Part shown: piece by piece, positions 8,497 through 16,844 of the stretch
How positions within the stretch are numbered: the first letter of the stretch is position 1
Layout of the letters: each line of letters opens with the position of its first letter
Source of the DNA: Gammaproteobacteria bacterium
GTDB lineage: Bacteria; Pseudomonadota; Gammaproteobacteria; Pseudomonadales; Azotimanducaceae
Length of the DNA stretch: 57,011 nt
Assembly (NCBI GenBank): GCA_028824555.1
Contig: JAPPDJ010000052.1
Location: 1-57,011, forward strand
Direction of reading: 5' to 3'
Notes under the pieces: generated by a model
What the model saw: the letters and a program-made list of their open reading frames with translations, nothing else
What the model was told of the DNA's origin: nothing
Databases searched by the model: none
Program-made: the position numbers and the translations under genes

Positions 8497-10971
8497 ATGA
8501 GCCAAGGTGAATACAGTCAGACAGTGTCGTTCCCGTTGGTCACGACCCTGGCGACTGAAGCCGACGTGGAGCAGAAGGTACTTTTTCCGCTCCTAACCCA
8601 TCCCGCTCTCCTTCGAATCCCCGCTGCATCGATACGTGCCAAGGAGTATCTTGCAGCTGCGCCGCTTGACAAACGAGCAGGCAGCGCGGGCGGTTACTAC
8701 CCCGATTTCTCTGTATGGGAGAAGGCCCTCCCCCTCCTAGTCGTTGAGGCCAAGGCCCCCGATGTCGATGTCGCAGTCGGTTACCGAGAAGCGTCGTTGT
8801 ATGCCCGACACCTGAACCAGTCCTATCGAACCGGACTGAACCCCTGTGGTCTCGTACTTTCGTGCAACGGTGAGGCGTTGCTCGTCGGCCACTGGGACAG
8901 CCAACCCGAGGCCGCCTTAGCCGTCGTAGACCTACGGCCCGGTACCAGTGCCCTCTCGAAGCTGCAAGAGCTGTGCGCGCACGATAGGATCCTCGCGAAC
9001 GCAGAAGAATGCCAGAAAGCGCTATCCAATCGCGACCGTGTCCGACCATACAGCCTCGCTGGCGGTCAAGCCGTGATAAATTCGAAGAAGCCGTTTAACA
9101 CGTTTGCAGCTGGTCTTTCTCCTATACTTAGAAAATACTTCACATCAAAATCGCAGGACAGCGACCCCGAAATCTACGAACGCGCGTACGTAAGCTCGGA
9201 CGCTGTCACAGAGTATGATCGGGTTCTCGAGTCCTTACTCAAGGACCGAGTGGGCGCACGCGGCTCCATGACGTTGGATCTAGAGCCGACCCGCCGGAAG
9301 GAGCCGAAACTGCAGGCCGCAATCCACGACTATAACGAAACGCATCCCGCCGATGGCCAGTTGCAGCTCATCACCGGTGGCGTCGGTGTAGGCAAGTCCC
9401 TCTTTGCCCGCCGCTTCAAGGAGCTCCTACAGGCCCCGTCGCAGTCCGAATATACACACTGGGCCTTCGTTGACTTCAACGGCGCGCCGGCCTCGCTGCA
9501 AAACGCCGAGACCTGGGTGTGCGAGGCCTTTTTAAGCAGTTTCCAAGATGAAAACCCCGAGTTCGACCTTTTCGAACCCGAGAACACCCGGCGGTTTTTC
9601 TCCCACGACATACAGAAACGCCGGAGCGTGTATGCCCAGTACAAACGAGCTTCCGCAGCGCGTGCCCAAGAGGCACGGGCTAGCGATCTTCAAGGCTGGC
9701 TGGACGATCCCCAGAAACTAGCATTCTCAGTTTGCCGGTACTTTTCGTCCGACAAGCACGAAACCGTAGTTGCAGTTTTCGATAACGTCGATCGGCTCGA
9801 CCTCGAGAACCAGCTCGCGGCCTTTCAGCTCGCGCTGTGGTTTCTCAGCAAGAGTCGGTCTTTCGTGATCCTCCAGATGCGTGACGAGACCTACGAAAGA
9901 TACAAGAATCGACCACCTCTTGATACATTTCGTTCGGGCGTATCATTCCATATTACGCCTCCACGCTTCCTCGACGTCGTCAAACGACGCCTCGAGCTCA
10001 GTCTCGACTATCTCGTGCATAGGGCGGACAGCCGGCAAGAGTACCACCTCAGCAATGGCACGAAAGTATCGTATCCAAAGACCTTACTCGGGCAGTTCCT
10101 TAGTGGCATCTATCTTGAGTTGTTTGAACGTCAGAACAACGTCGCCAGGATTCTCCAAGGAATCGCCGGGCGAGACGTGCGTCGCGCGCTCGAGATGTTT
10201 GTAGCGATTCTGACATCTGGGCATCTCCGCGAGGAAACCATAACATCGGCGGCGATTAGCTCCCGCGCCGTGGTCATTCCTGAGTACATGGTGCTGAAGA
10301 TACTCATGCGCACAGAGTATAGATTCTTCAATGACGCCAGCGGCTTTGTTACAAATGTGTTTTTTGTGGATGACGAATGGGAACGGCCTACCAACTTCCT
10401 TTTCGTCGAGATAGTGTTTTGGTTGTACCGGAACAGGAAAAAGCAAGGGTCGATTGGCCTTGAGGGCTATCACACTGTGGCTGACATTGCCGACGCGCTG
10501 CAGCCACTTGGCTATATCCGCGAGGATGTGCTGTCCGCGTGCGGCTTCTTGGTGCAGAGACAGTTGATTGAGCCAGATCATATGAACATCTCCCGGGTCG
10601 ATGTCGACGACGCCGTCAAGGTGACCGCGTCAGGGTTTATTCACGTCCGGATTCTCTGCGAACGCCTGGAGTACTTGTACGGAGTGCTCGCGGTCACGTC
10701 GATGTTTGACCGAAAGAGTGCAACAGCGATCGCCCGATTCGTCGAGTCGGAAAATAGGCTCGGGTACTCGCCGTCGTACCGGATGGTCGAATGCGTGGAA
10801 AGGTTTCGAGCGTACTTGTCAAGCCAATACAAGGGGTTGAAGCAGATGTTCCCTGGATACGCGGTCGAGCCCAACGGAGCGTCCTACGTGATCTCGCAGA
10901 TCGACAGCGCAATCGCACATTCCAAGAGGCGGGGCGATGCCAAGGTTCGACGGAACGTAATGGACGAATAG
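8497..10971 (+). CDS. PD-(D/E)XK nuclease domain fused to P-loop ATPase (probable anti-phage defence protein)
   Basis: This 824-aa protein has an N-terminal restriction-type fold like the N-terminal domain of type I restriction R subunits: a conserved glutamate region (E21-E25), PD at 69-70 and EAK at 84-86, giving the D-x(13)-ExK nuclease signature. A P-loop ATPase follows, with Walker A GGVGVGKS at 294-301 and Walker B VVAVFDNVD at 424-432. The long C-terminal half is helical with no motif I recognise. Codon use and GC are visibly lower than in the flanking genes, which indicates transfer. It stands alone, flanked by two 236-bp direct-repeat elements. By architecture it should sense or cleave foreign nucleic acid using ATP. 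I cannot assign it to a named defence system. Confidence 0.75.
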   Translation: MSQGEYSQTVSFPLVTTLATEADVEQKVLFPLLTHPALLRIPAASIRAKEYLAAAPLDKRAGSAGGYYPDFSVWEKALPLLVVEAKAPDVDVAVGYREASLYARHLNQSYRTGLNPCGLVLSCNGEALLVGHWDSQPEAALAVVDLRPGTSALSKLQELCAHDRILANAEECQKALSNRDRVRPYSLAGGQAVINSKKPFNTFAAGLSPILRKYFTSKSQDSDPEIYERAYVSSDAVTEYDRVLESLLKDRVGARGSMTLDLEPTRRKEPKLQAAIHDYNETHPADGQLQLITGGVGVGKSLFARRFKELLQAPSQSEYTHWAFVDFNGAPASLQNAETWVCEAFLSSFQDENPEFDLFEPENTRRFFSHDIQKRRSVYAQYKRASAARAQEARASDLQGWLDDPQKLAFSVCRYFSSDKHETVVAVFDNVDRLDLENQLAAFQLALWFLSKSRSFVILQMRDETYERYKNRPPLDTFRSGVSFHITPPRFLDVVKRRLELSLDYLVHRADSRQEYHLSNGTKVSYPKTLLGQFLSGIYLELFERQNNVARILQGIAGRDVRRALEMFVAILTSGHLREETITSAAISSRAVVIPEYMVLKILMRTEYRFFNDASGFVTNVFFVDDEWERPTNFLFVEIVFWLYRNRKKQGSIGLEGYHTVADIADALQPLGYIREDVLSACGFLVQRQLIEPDHMNISRVDVDDAVKVTASGFIHVRILCERLEYLYGVLAVTSMFDRKSATAIARFVESENRLGYSPSYRMVECVERFRAYLSSQYKGLKQMFPGYAVEPNGASYVISQIDSAIAHSKRRGDAKVRRNVMDE

Positions 10972-11159
10972 GAAGGAATGGCAATTGGGCTGGACATGCA
11001 GTCGACTCCGGCGGAGACTGAGGTTTGGGATATGGGTAAGGTGAGGTTGTCGCCGCGTCGCGGGCACTTTTCGACGATATCGACTTTGCACGCTGAACAT
11101 GCCCGCGTGCGGATGCCGGAGTCACGACGCGCTCGCTGATAGGCTTGCAGTAGAAGTGC

Positions 11160-11395
11160 CTCCCGACACACAAACTTTCCGTCCCACAGGCTCTGTGGGC
11201 GTTTTCTCACGTGCAATGTACCCGCGGCAATCCTGCTCGCGTGGGGTCATCAGCGAGGATGGCTGAATAGCCCTGCCGCAGCTTCGGCGGAGGGAGAGCG
11301 GCGGTCTGTGTTGCTGAATGCACCCCACACCACGGGTTCGCCGCGTGAGACATTGCCGCCAGGGACTAATGGACGAAATGCCTGTGTGTCGGGGA
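11160..11395. mobile_element. MITE-like element, copy B (236 bp, inverted ends)
   Basis: Same length and orientation as copy A at 7955-8190, with many scattered substitutions. Ends are CTCCCGACACAC on the left and GTGTGTCGGGGA on the right. The two copies bracket about 3 kb holding only the nuclease-ATPase gene. The 188 bp between that gene and this copy carry nothing recognisable. Confidence 0.7.
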
Positions 11396-11436
11396 CGAAG
11401 AGCTTCGAACTCCTGTTGGATCGGAACTCCAGAGGA

Positions 11437-11937
11437 TCAAGGCCCGGCGAGGCACATTGGCTTGCCGCACAACCGGCAACTCGCTAGACACAGCTCCGGT
11501 GAGCGACCCCCGATGTTGGCCGCCGGTCTCGGTGCTTTCGTCGGCCGATCTGTCGGCGGATCCAGCATGTGCGCCATGAAGGCGTCGCGGGTGTAAAGGT
11601 CGGAATAGTATTCGCGCCAGTAGGCATCGGCGATCTGCTCGTCGCTGAGCTGCGACACTTCGTCACCGTACTGCTGGCGGATCGCTGCGATGGAGATACG
11701 CGCCGTGACCACCTCCGCCGCCTCGGTCACCAGGTCGACCCTTTCCCAGGCCGCATCACAGTAGTCCTTGCACACTGTGTCGTTCGGCAGGGACTGGACC
11801 CGCATTGATGGCCCAGATGATCCAAGCCCCAACCACACACCGATGGCGACAAGTGCTCCTACCGTTGCACTGCCGAGCGCGACGGCCAGCAAAGACACTC
11901 CACGTCGCGCTGTGGGCTGACTGGGCGGTCCCTTCAT
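11437..11937 (-). CDS. Small single-pass membrane protein, unknown function
   Basis: A 166-aa protein with one N-terminal transmembrane segment (about residues 15-38, 'SLLAVALGSATVGALVAIGV') and a soluble, probably periplasmic domain. That domain has paired cysteines ('VCKDYC' and a C-terminal 'CLASCRLCGKPMC'). AAGGTGA precedes the ATG. It lies 45 bp downstream of the DUF429-like gene on the same strand, so the two may be co-transcribed. I do not recognise a family. It belongs to the accessory island between the repeat elements and the intact oxidoreductase. Confidence 0.55.
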   Translation of the reverse strand: MKGPPSQPTARRGVSLLAVALGSATVGALVAIGVWLGLGSSGPSMRVQSLPNDTVCKDYCDAAWERVDLVTEAAEVVTARISIAAIRQQYGDEVSQLSDEQIADAYWREYYSDLYTRDAFMAHMLDPPTDRPTKAPRPAANIGGRSPELCLASCRLCGKPMCLAGP

Positions 11938-11982
11938 TCACTTCACCTTGGCGACGACGAACCAACATAGCATGGGCGGCCC

Positions 11983-12792
11983 TCAAACCCCTTTGGGGTC
12001 AGCTATCCACCCTTCGGTGGGCTCGACTCCCGAACTCGCGAACAGCCGCTCTCGGTTTCGCCACGCCCAGGCGGCCTGCACCGCGCACAAAAGTGCGTCC
12101 AAGCTGTCGCCCGTCGGGTCGTCGACCAGTTCCGGGTCGTCAGCTTCCACCGTGATGCCGTAACGGGCCGCCAACTCGCCGCCGGTCAAGGCGCGCAGGA
12201 TCCAGAATCGGGCATCGCGCTGCCTCGCAGTTTGACGGCGAGCCCTGTCGTGCTTGTAGCTCTCCTTCGTGACGGAGCGCGCCAGCACCCCGGGATACGC
12301 TTCCACGACTGTGCGGGCCGGGTCGCCTTCCTGAAGCCCCGGTACATCGACGCCCGCTTCGACCAGCCTCGGCGCCCCCTGGAAGAACATCTTGCCCACC
12401 GGCGGAAAGAACAGCTTCTGCGGACTGACCGACCCCACCCGCTCATCCGTGACGCGCCGGTGCTCCTTCTCCCCGGCCGGCTGGCTCGTGCGGTACGTGT
12501 TGAGTACCGCCTCGTATCCGACCTTCCCGAGACTCTCAGCGTGCCGCACGTAGTCCCGCCAAGCCTGCGGCCAGCCCACATCAGCCACGAACCGCCGCGG
12601 CAGCCCGAACGGGAAGTCGATGCCGGCGATCCAGGGTCCCGGCAGCGCTAGAGCTGCCTCGAACGCCCCAAATCCGGTCCAGGCGCTCGGAGATAGCGCG
12701 TGGAGGACCTCGCCGTCGAGTCGGCAGAGCCTGCAGGTGATCGGCTTCTTCGGACTGGGACTGCTCGTGAAGTCGATGCCGTAGACGTCCAA
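11983..12792 (-). CDS. DUF429-like protein (predicted RNase H-fold nuclease)
   Basis: About 269 aa from TTG 12792, which has GGGGAGG at good spacing. The frame runs on upstream but with sequence unlike protein. The protein opens with 'VYGIDFTSSP' and later has 'WIAGIDFPFGLP', the paired Asp strands of an RNase H-like fold. Near the C-terminus is 'DPTGDSLDALLCAVQAAWAW', the usual last acidic motif of the DUF429 family (D..DALxxA). These suggest a metal-dependent nuclease or phosphotransferase; the biological role is unknown. It is divergent from the intact oxidoreductase across 288 bp that hold no other evident gene. Confidence 0.7.
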   Translation of the reverse strand: MDVYGIDFTSSPSPKKPITCRLCRLDGEVLHALSPSAWTGFGAFEAALALPGPWIAGIDFPFGLPRRFVADVGWPQAWRDYVRHAESLGKVGYEAVLNTYRTSQPAGEKEHRRVTDERVGSVSPQKLFFPPVGKMFFQGAPRLVEAGVDVPGLQEGDPARTVVEAYPGVLARSVTKESYKHDRARRQTARQRDARFWILRALTGGELAARYGITVEADDPELVDDPTGDSLDALLCAVQAAWAWRNRERLFASSGVEPTEGWIADPKGV

Positions 12793-13080
12793 CGTACCTT
12801 GCCTCCCCTCGGAAACGGCCCAACGATATCCGTGCCGCCGAGCGGCCCCGGCACGGCCAACCGCCCCTCGCCTAGTGGGGCGGCTCCGCGCGCTCGCGGT
12901 GAGAATAGTCCGATAGCCGCGCCCCGCGACGGAACGCTTACCACGACACCCCGACGTCAGAACGGCTGCACGCCCGTCGAAAGCACCATCTCGGAGCTTG
13001 TGCCGTCCGAAGTCCGCCAGCCTGCTAGGCTTGCAGGGTCGCACTGCGGGGATCCTCCAGATGACGCGCGAGCCCACGCC

Positions 13081-14106
13081 ATGACCGAATCGAAGCGCCT
13101 GAAGCTGGCCCTAGTGGGTTGCGGGAACATCGCCCGGGCCCACTGGCGTGGCATTCGCTATGTCGCGACGGACATCGACGTGACTGCGGTGGTGGATGCG
13201 GATGTGGGGCGAGCCGAGGCCATGGCTGAACGCACCGGCGCCGCCGCATTCACGTCGCTGGCCGATGCACTGGCCGACGGCGATTTCGATGCCGTGGACT
13301 TGATGCTGCCGCACGACCTGCACGAGGAATACGCGGCCGAGACGTTCGCCGCCGGCAAGCATCTGGTGCTCGAAAAGCCCATCGCGCCCGACCTTGGCGC
13401 GGCCGGGCGCATCTTCGAGGCGGCCGAGCGTGCCGGCACGGTCTTCATGGTGGCGGAGCAGGCGCAGTATTGGCCCGATGTGATTCGGGCGCGCGAACTC
13501 ATCGACGCTGGCGAGATTGGCGAGGTGATCACCGCCCGCGCCTGCTTCTACGACCCGCTCAGCGTCGATCCGGAAGACCCGGTTCCGTGGCGCTTTCGCC
13601 TCAAGCGCGCCGGCGGCGGCATCAGCATCGACGGCGGCGCGCATTGGATCCGCCCCTTGCGGATGCTGCTCGGCGAGATCGACGCCGCCATCGCGGTCAC
13701 CGGGCGCCACATTGAGGCGATGGAAGGCGAATCCTTCGCCCACGCACTGTTCCGCTTCCAAAGCGGCGTAACCGCCACCTTCGACGCCCTGTTGCACGCA
13801 AGCCCCGTGGCACCCACCGAGGACTTCCGCGTCACCGGCACCGCTGGCGAGATCGTCATTGAGCATGGTCGGGAAGGCCGTCTACTGCTCTTCAACGCCA
13901 CCCACCCCGAGGGCACAGAAGTGATGCAGGGCTTCCCCGGCAAGGTGGACAGTTACGGCGAGGAACTCAAGGATTTCGCCAGCGCTGTGCTGCACGGGAC
14001 CGAGTTGGCCGCACCCCCCGAGAGGGCCTTGGGCGAACTGCGCACCGCCCTCGCGATGTACCGGTCCACCAATTCGGGACGCTGGGAAAACGTCTGGGAT
14101 GACTAA
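13081..14106 (+). CDS. Gfo/Idh/MocA-family NAD(P)-dependent oxidoreductase
   Basis: The 341-aa protein starts with the Rossmann fingerprint 'LALVGCGNIARAHW'. It carries the EKP motif ('LVLEKPIAPD') with the catalytic lysine, followed by the 'GGGISIDGGAHWI' substrate-domain segment with its conserved His. Family members oxidise or reduce sugars, inositols and related compounds in the cytosol. The DNA of its first 60 bp recurs, frameshifted, at 7885-7945. The next frame's ATG overlaps its end by 8 bp. The specific substrate is unknown. Confidence 0.88.
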   Translation: MTESKRLKLALVGCGNIARAHWRGIRYVATDIDVTAVVDADVGRAEAMAERTGAAAFTSLADALADGDFDAVDLMLPHDLHEEYAAETFAAGKHLVLEKPIAPDLGAAGRIFEAAERAGTVFMVAEQAQYWPDVIRARELIDAGEIGEVITARACFYDPLSVDPEDPVPWRFRLKRAGGGISIDGGAHWIRPLRMLLGEIDAAIAVTGRHIEAMEGESFAHALFRFQSGVTATFDALLHASPVAPTEDFRVTGTAGEIVIEHGREGRLLLFNATHPEGTEVMQGFPGKVDSYGEELKDFASAVLHGTELAAPPERALGELRTALAMYRSTNSGRWENVWDD

Positions 14107-16834
14107 CAGCCCTCCACAAGCCTCTCCGGAGTTTCCGACCCGCCGAGGACGCCGAATCGCTGACGTGGCGAGGAACAGGCTTGAGGGGCCTCGGAGGGAA
14201 GGCATCCTGCCTTCCCTAAGCGCTGATAGGCGCATTCCCACCTGCCACATTGAAAGCAGGTGCGCTGGCGCGCAGGGAAGGCAGAATGCCTTCCCTCCGA
14301 AGCTTTCGCTTCGAGTCAAACCCTTAAAGCATCAACGTGTTACGCGTTTCTTTCCGTGGAAGGCAGCGCCCCGCATCTGGGCAGCGCTCGTCGCAGTAGT
14401 CTGCGCCACGGCTTTCGCCACAGGTGGCGACACGGCCGCTGAGGACAACGACGCCCTGATCGAGGAAATCGTCGTCGTAGCGACAGCCCCGGATGACCGC
14501 AGCGGAATGCCCGCCGCCAAGCTGCCCTACGCGAGCCAAGCCGCCGACGCCGAACAGGTGGATCGCTCGCTCAGTCTCGACCTCTCCGACTTCCTCGAAC
14601 GCACCTTCACCAGCGTCAGCCTGAACGATGCCCAGAACAACCCCTTGCAGCCCGATCTGCAGTATCGCGGCTACACCGCCTCGCCCCTCTTGGGCCTCGC
14701 ACAGGGCATCGCAGTACACGTCAACGGCGCTCGCTTCAACGAGCCGCTCGGCGACACCGTGAACTGGGACTTGATGCCCGTCACGGCGATCCACAGCGTG
14801 CAGCTCATGGGCGGCGCCAACCCGGCGTTCGGACTCAACACTCTCGGCGGCGCCTTGAGCCTGCGCATGAAGGATGGGTTCCGCTCGCCTGGTATGGGGC
14901 TCGAGGCATGGGGCGGTTCGCACGGTCGGCGCGTGGTGGCGGCGGATGTGGGTGGCAATCGCGCGGTTGGGTCTGGTGCCTTGGCCTATCACATCGGTGC
15001 TCACGGGTTCGATGAAGACGGTTGGCGCGATCTTTCCGCCTCAAGCGCCGGCAACGCCTTTGGCAGCGTGGGCTGGCGCGGCGCACGTTCCGAGATGCAC
15101 CTCCGAGCGCATCGGGCCACCAGCGACCTGCTCGGCAACGGTGCCGTGCCGATGGAACTCCTGGCCCTCGACCGCAAGGCCATCTTCACCGCCCCGGATC
15201 GCACCGAGAACACCATGACCATGCTGTCGCTCGATGCCTCCCGCGAGTTGTCGGACGGCATCCAGGTGGCCGCTAACCTCTTCCACCGCTCCGGCGGCGC
15301 CGATGCCTTCAACGGCGATGCCAGCGAGTTCGCCGAGTGCGAGTTGGGAGGTGACGACCGCTTGATCGAAGGGCTCGAAGAAGACGACCTCGAGGAGATT
15401 GGCCTCGACGACGACGACGTGTGCGAGGGCCAGTTCGCGGACGCCGAGGCACTCGAGGACTTCCTCAATGAAGCCGCTGACGACGACGAGTTCGACGTGG
15501 ACGACCTCACGGACGATCTCTCCGGCACCGGCGAACTGGCAGACGACGCCGTGAACAACATCAGCCGCCGCCGCCAGACCAGCCGCGGCGGGGACGTGCA
15601 TGCCACCTACACCGGCGAGTTGTTCGGCGCCCCGGCACGCGCGCTCGCCGGCGTCGCTTGGTATCGCGGCGACACCAACTTCCACTCCGTGACCGAACTC
15701 GCCGAGCTGAACCCGGACACGCGCAGCACGGAGGGTCTCGGTACCGGCACCTTCGTCGACGATCTCGCCACCCGCATCGACACGCGCACCCAGACCAAGA
15801 GCCTCTACCTCACCGCCTCTGTCGATGCCAGCGAAGCGTTCACCGTCACCGCCTCTGCGCGCATGAACGACACCCGCGTCACGCTTGAGGACCGCTCCGG
15901 CGAACGCCCGGAACTCGATGGCGAGCACGACTATTTCCGCGTCAATCCCCACCTTGGGGCGGTCTGGAACGTGACCGACTCGGCAAGCCTCTATGCCGGC
16001 GTCGGCATGTCCTCGCGAGCCCCCACACCGATCGAACTCGCCTGCAACGAGCACGTGTTCGAGCGCGCCGCCGAGTTCGGCGACGACGACGAATTCGAGT
16101 GCCGACTGCCGAACGCCTTTCTCGCCGATCCCCCCTTGGACGACGTGGTGACGCGCGGCTTCGAGGCCGGCGCCCGGGGCCTGGTGGCCGGTATCAGCTA
16201 CCACTTGGGGCTGTTCCACTCTGTCAACACCGACGACATCCTGTTCCAAACCACCGGCCGCGCCACGGGCCTCTTCGCCAATGTGGACGAAACCCGGCGC
16301 GCTGGCGTCGAACTGGCACTGAACGGGTCGCTCGATCGGCTCGACTGGCGTGCCGCCTACACCCGGCTCGACGCTACGTTCGGACAGGACTTCCACGTGC
16401 TGAGCCCGAACCATCGTTTCGCCGACGACGACGGCGAAGTCCTCGTTCGCTCGGGCAGCCGCATCCCGGGCTTGCCGGACCAGTCCTTCAAGCTCGGCGT
16501 CGACTACGCCGTGGGTAGCGGCCTTGAGATCGGCTTCGATCTCGTCGCACACGGCGGTCAGCACTTGCGCGGCGACGAGTCGAACCAGCTTCCCCGCCTG
16601 CCGGGCTATCGGGTGCTGGACTTGCGCCTGATCTGGCAGGCGACGCCTAGCGCGAAGCTGTTCCTGCGCATCGAGAACGCATTCGACGAGGAGTACGAGA
16701 GCTTCGGCCTCATCGGTGAGTCGCCGGCGGAAGTGGACGTGCCGTTGTTCCGCGACTTCGAGAACCCACGCTTCGTCAGCCCCGGCGCTCCGCGGGGCAT
16801 CTTTGCCGGCGTTCGGCTTCGCTTGCCGCAGTGA
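14099..16834 (+). CDS. TonB-dependent outer-membrane receptor with acidic loop
   Basis: An outer-membrane receptor of up to 911 aa. A signal segment ('IWAALVAVVCATAFA') is followed by a TonB box 'EEIVVVA', a plug domain ('LSLDLSDFLERTFTSV') and a 22-strand barrel ending in aromatic 'GIFAGVRLRLPQ'. The only in-frame ATG is at 14099, overlapping the previous gene, and it puts about 90 residues before the signal segment. Those residues read through a palindromic repeat (14191-14300), so the real start is uncertain. Residues about 414-480 are a highly acidic stretch rich in Asp/Glu with two cysteines, unusual in a barrel loop and possibly cation-binding. An M16 peptidase pair follows immediately, suggesting uptake and breakdown of a peptide ligand. 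Confidence 0.85.
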   Translation: MTNSPPQASPEFPTRRGRRIADVARNRLEGPRREGILPSLSADRRIPTCHIESRCAGAQGRQNAFPPKLSLRVKPLKHQRVTRFFPWKAAPRIWAALVAVVCATAFATGGDTAAEDNDALIEEIVVVATAPDDRSGMPAAKLPYASQAADAEQVDRSLSLDLSDFLERTFTSVSLNDAQNNPLQPDLQYRGYTASPLLGLAQGIAVHVNGARFNEPLGDTVNWDLMPVTAIHSVQLMGGANPAFGLNTLGGALSLRMKDGFRSPGMGLEAWGGSHGRRVVAADVGGNRAVGSGALAYHIGAHGFDEDGWRDLSASSAGNAFGSVGWRGARSEMHLRAHRATSDLLGNGAVPMELLALDRKAIFTAPDRTENTMTMLSLDASRELSDGIQVAANLFHRSGGADAFNGDASEFAECELGGDDRLIEGLEEDDLEEIGLDDDDVCEGQFADAEALEDFLNEAADDDEFDVDDLTDDLSGTGELADDAVNNISRRRQTSRGGDVHATYTGELFGAPARALAGVAWYRGDTNFHSVTELAELNPDTRSTEGLGTGTFVDDLATRIDTRTQTKSLYLTASVDASEAFTVTASARMNDTRVTLEDRSGERPELDGEHDYFRVNPHLGAVWNVTDSASLYAGVGMSSRAPTPIELACNEHVFERAAEFGDDDEFECRLPNAFLADPPLDDVVTRGFEAGARGLVAGISYHLGLFHSVNTDDILFQTTGRATGLFANVDETRRAGVELALNGSLDRLDWRAAYTRLDATFGQDFHVLSPNHRFADDDGEVLVRSGSRIPGLPDQSFKLGVDYAVGSGLEIGFDLVAHGGQHLRGDESNQLPRLPGYRVLDLRLIWQATPSAKLFLRIENAFDEEYESFGLIGESPAEVDVPLFRDFENPRFVSPGAPRGIFAGVRLRLPQ
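14191..14300. repeat. Dispersed palindromic repeat, complete copy (within the 5' part of the receptor frame)
   Basis: Arms 14191-14217 and 14274-14300 are inverted repeats of 27 bp with one mismatch. Each arm contains GGAAGGCATCCTGCCTTCC or its variant. Inner hairpins are GCGCTGATAGGCGC and the ACCTGC..GCAGGT pair. The copy is readable in frame. Confidence 0.85.
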
Positions 16835-16844
16835 AAAAACGGAC

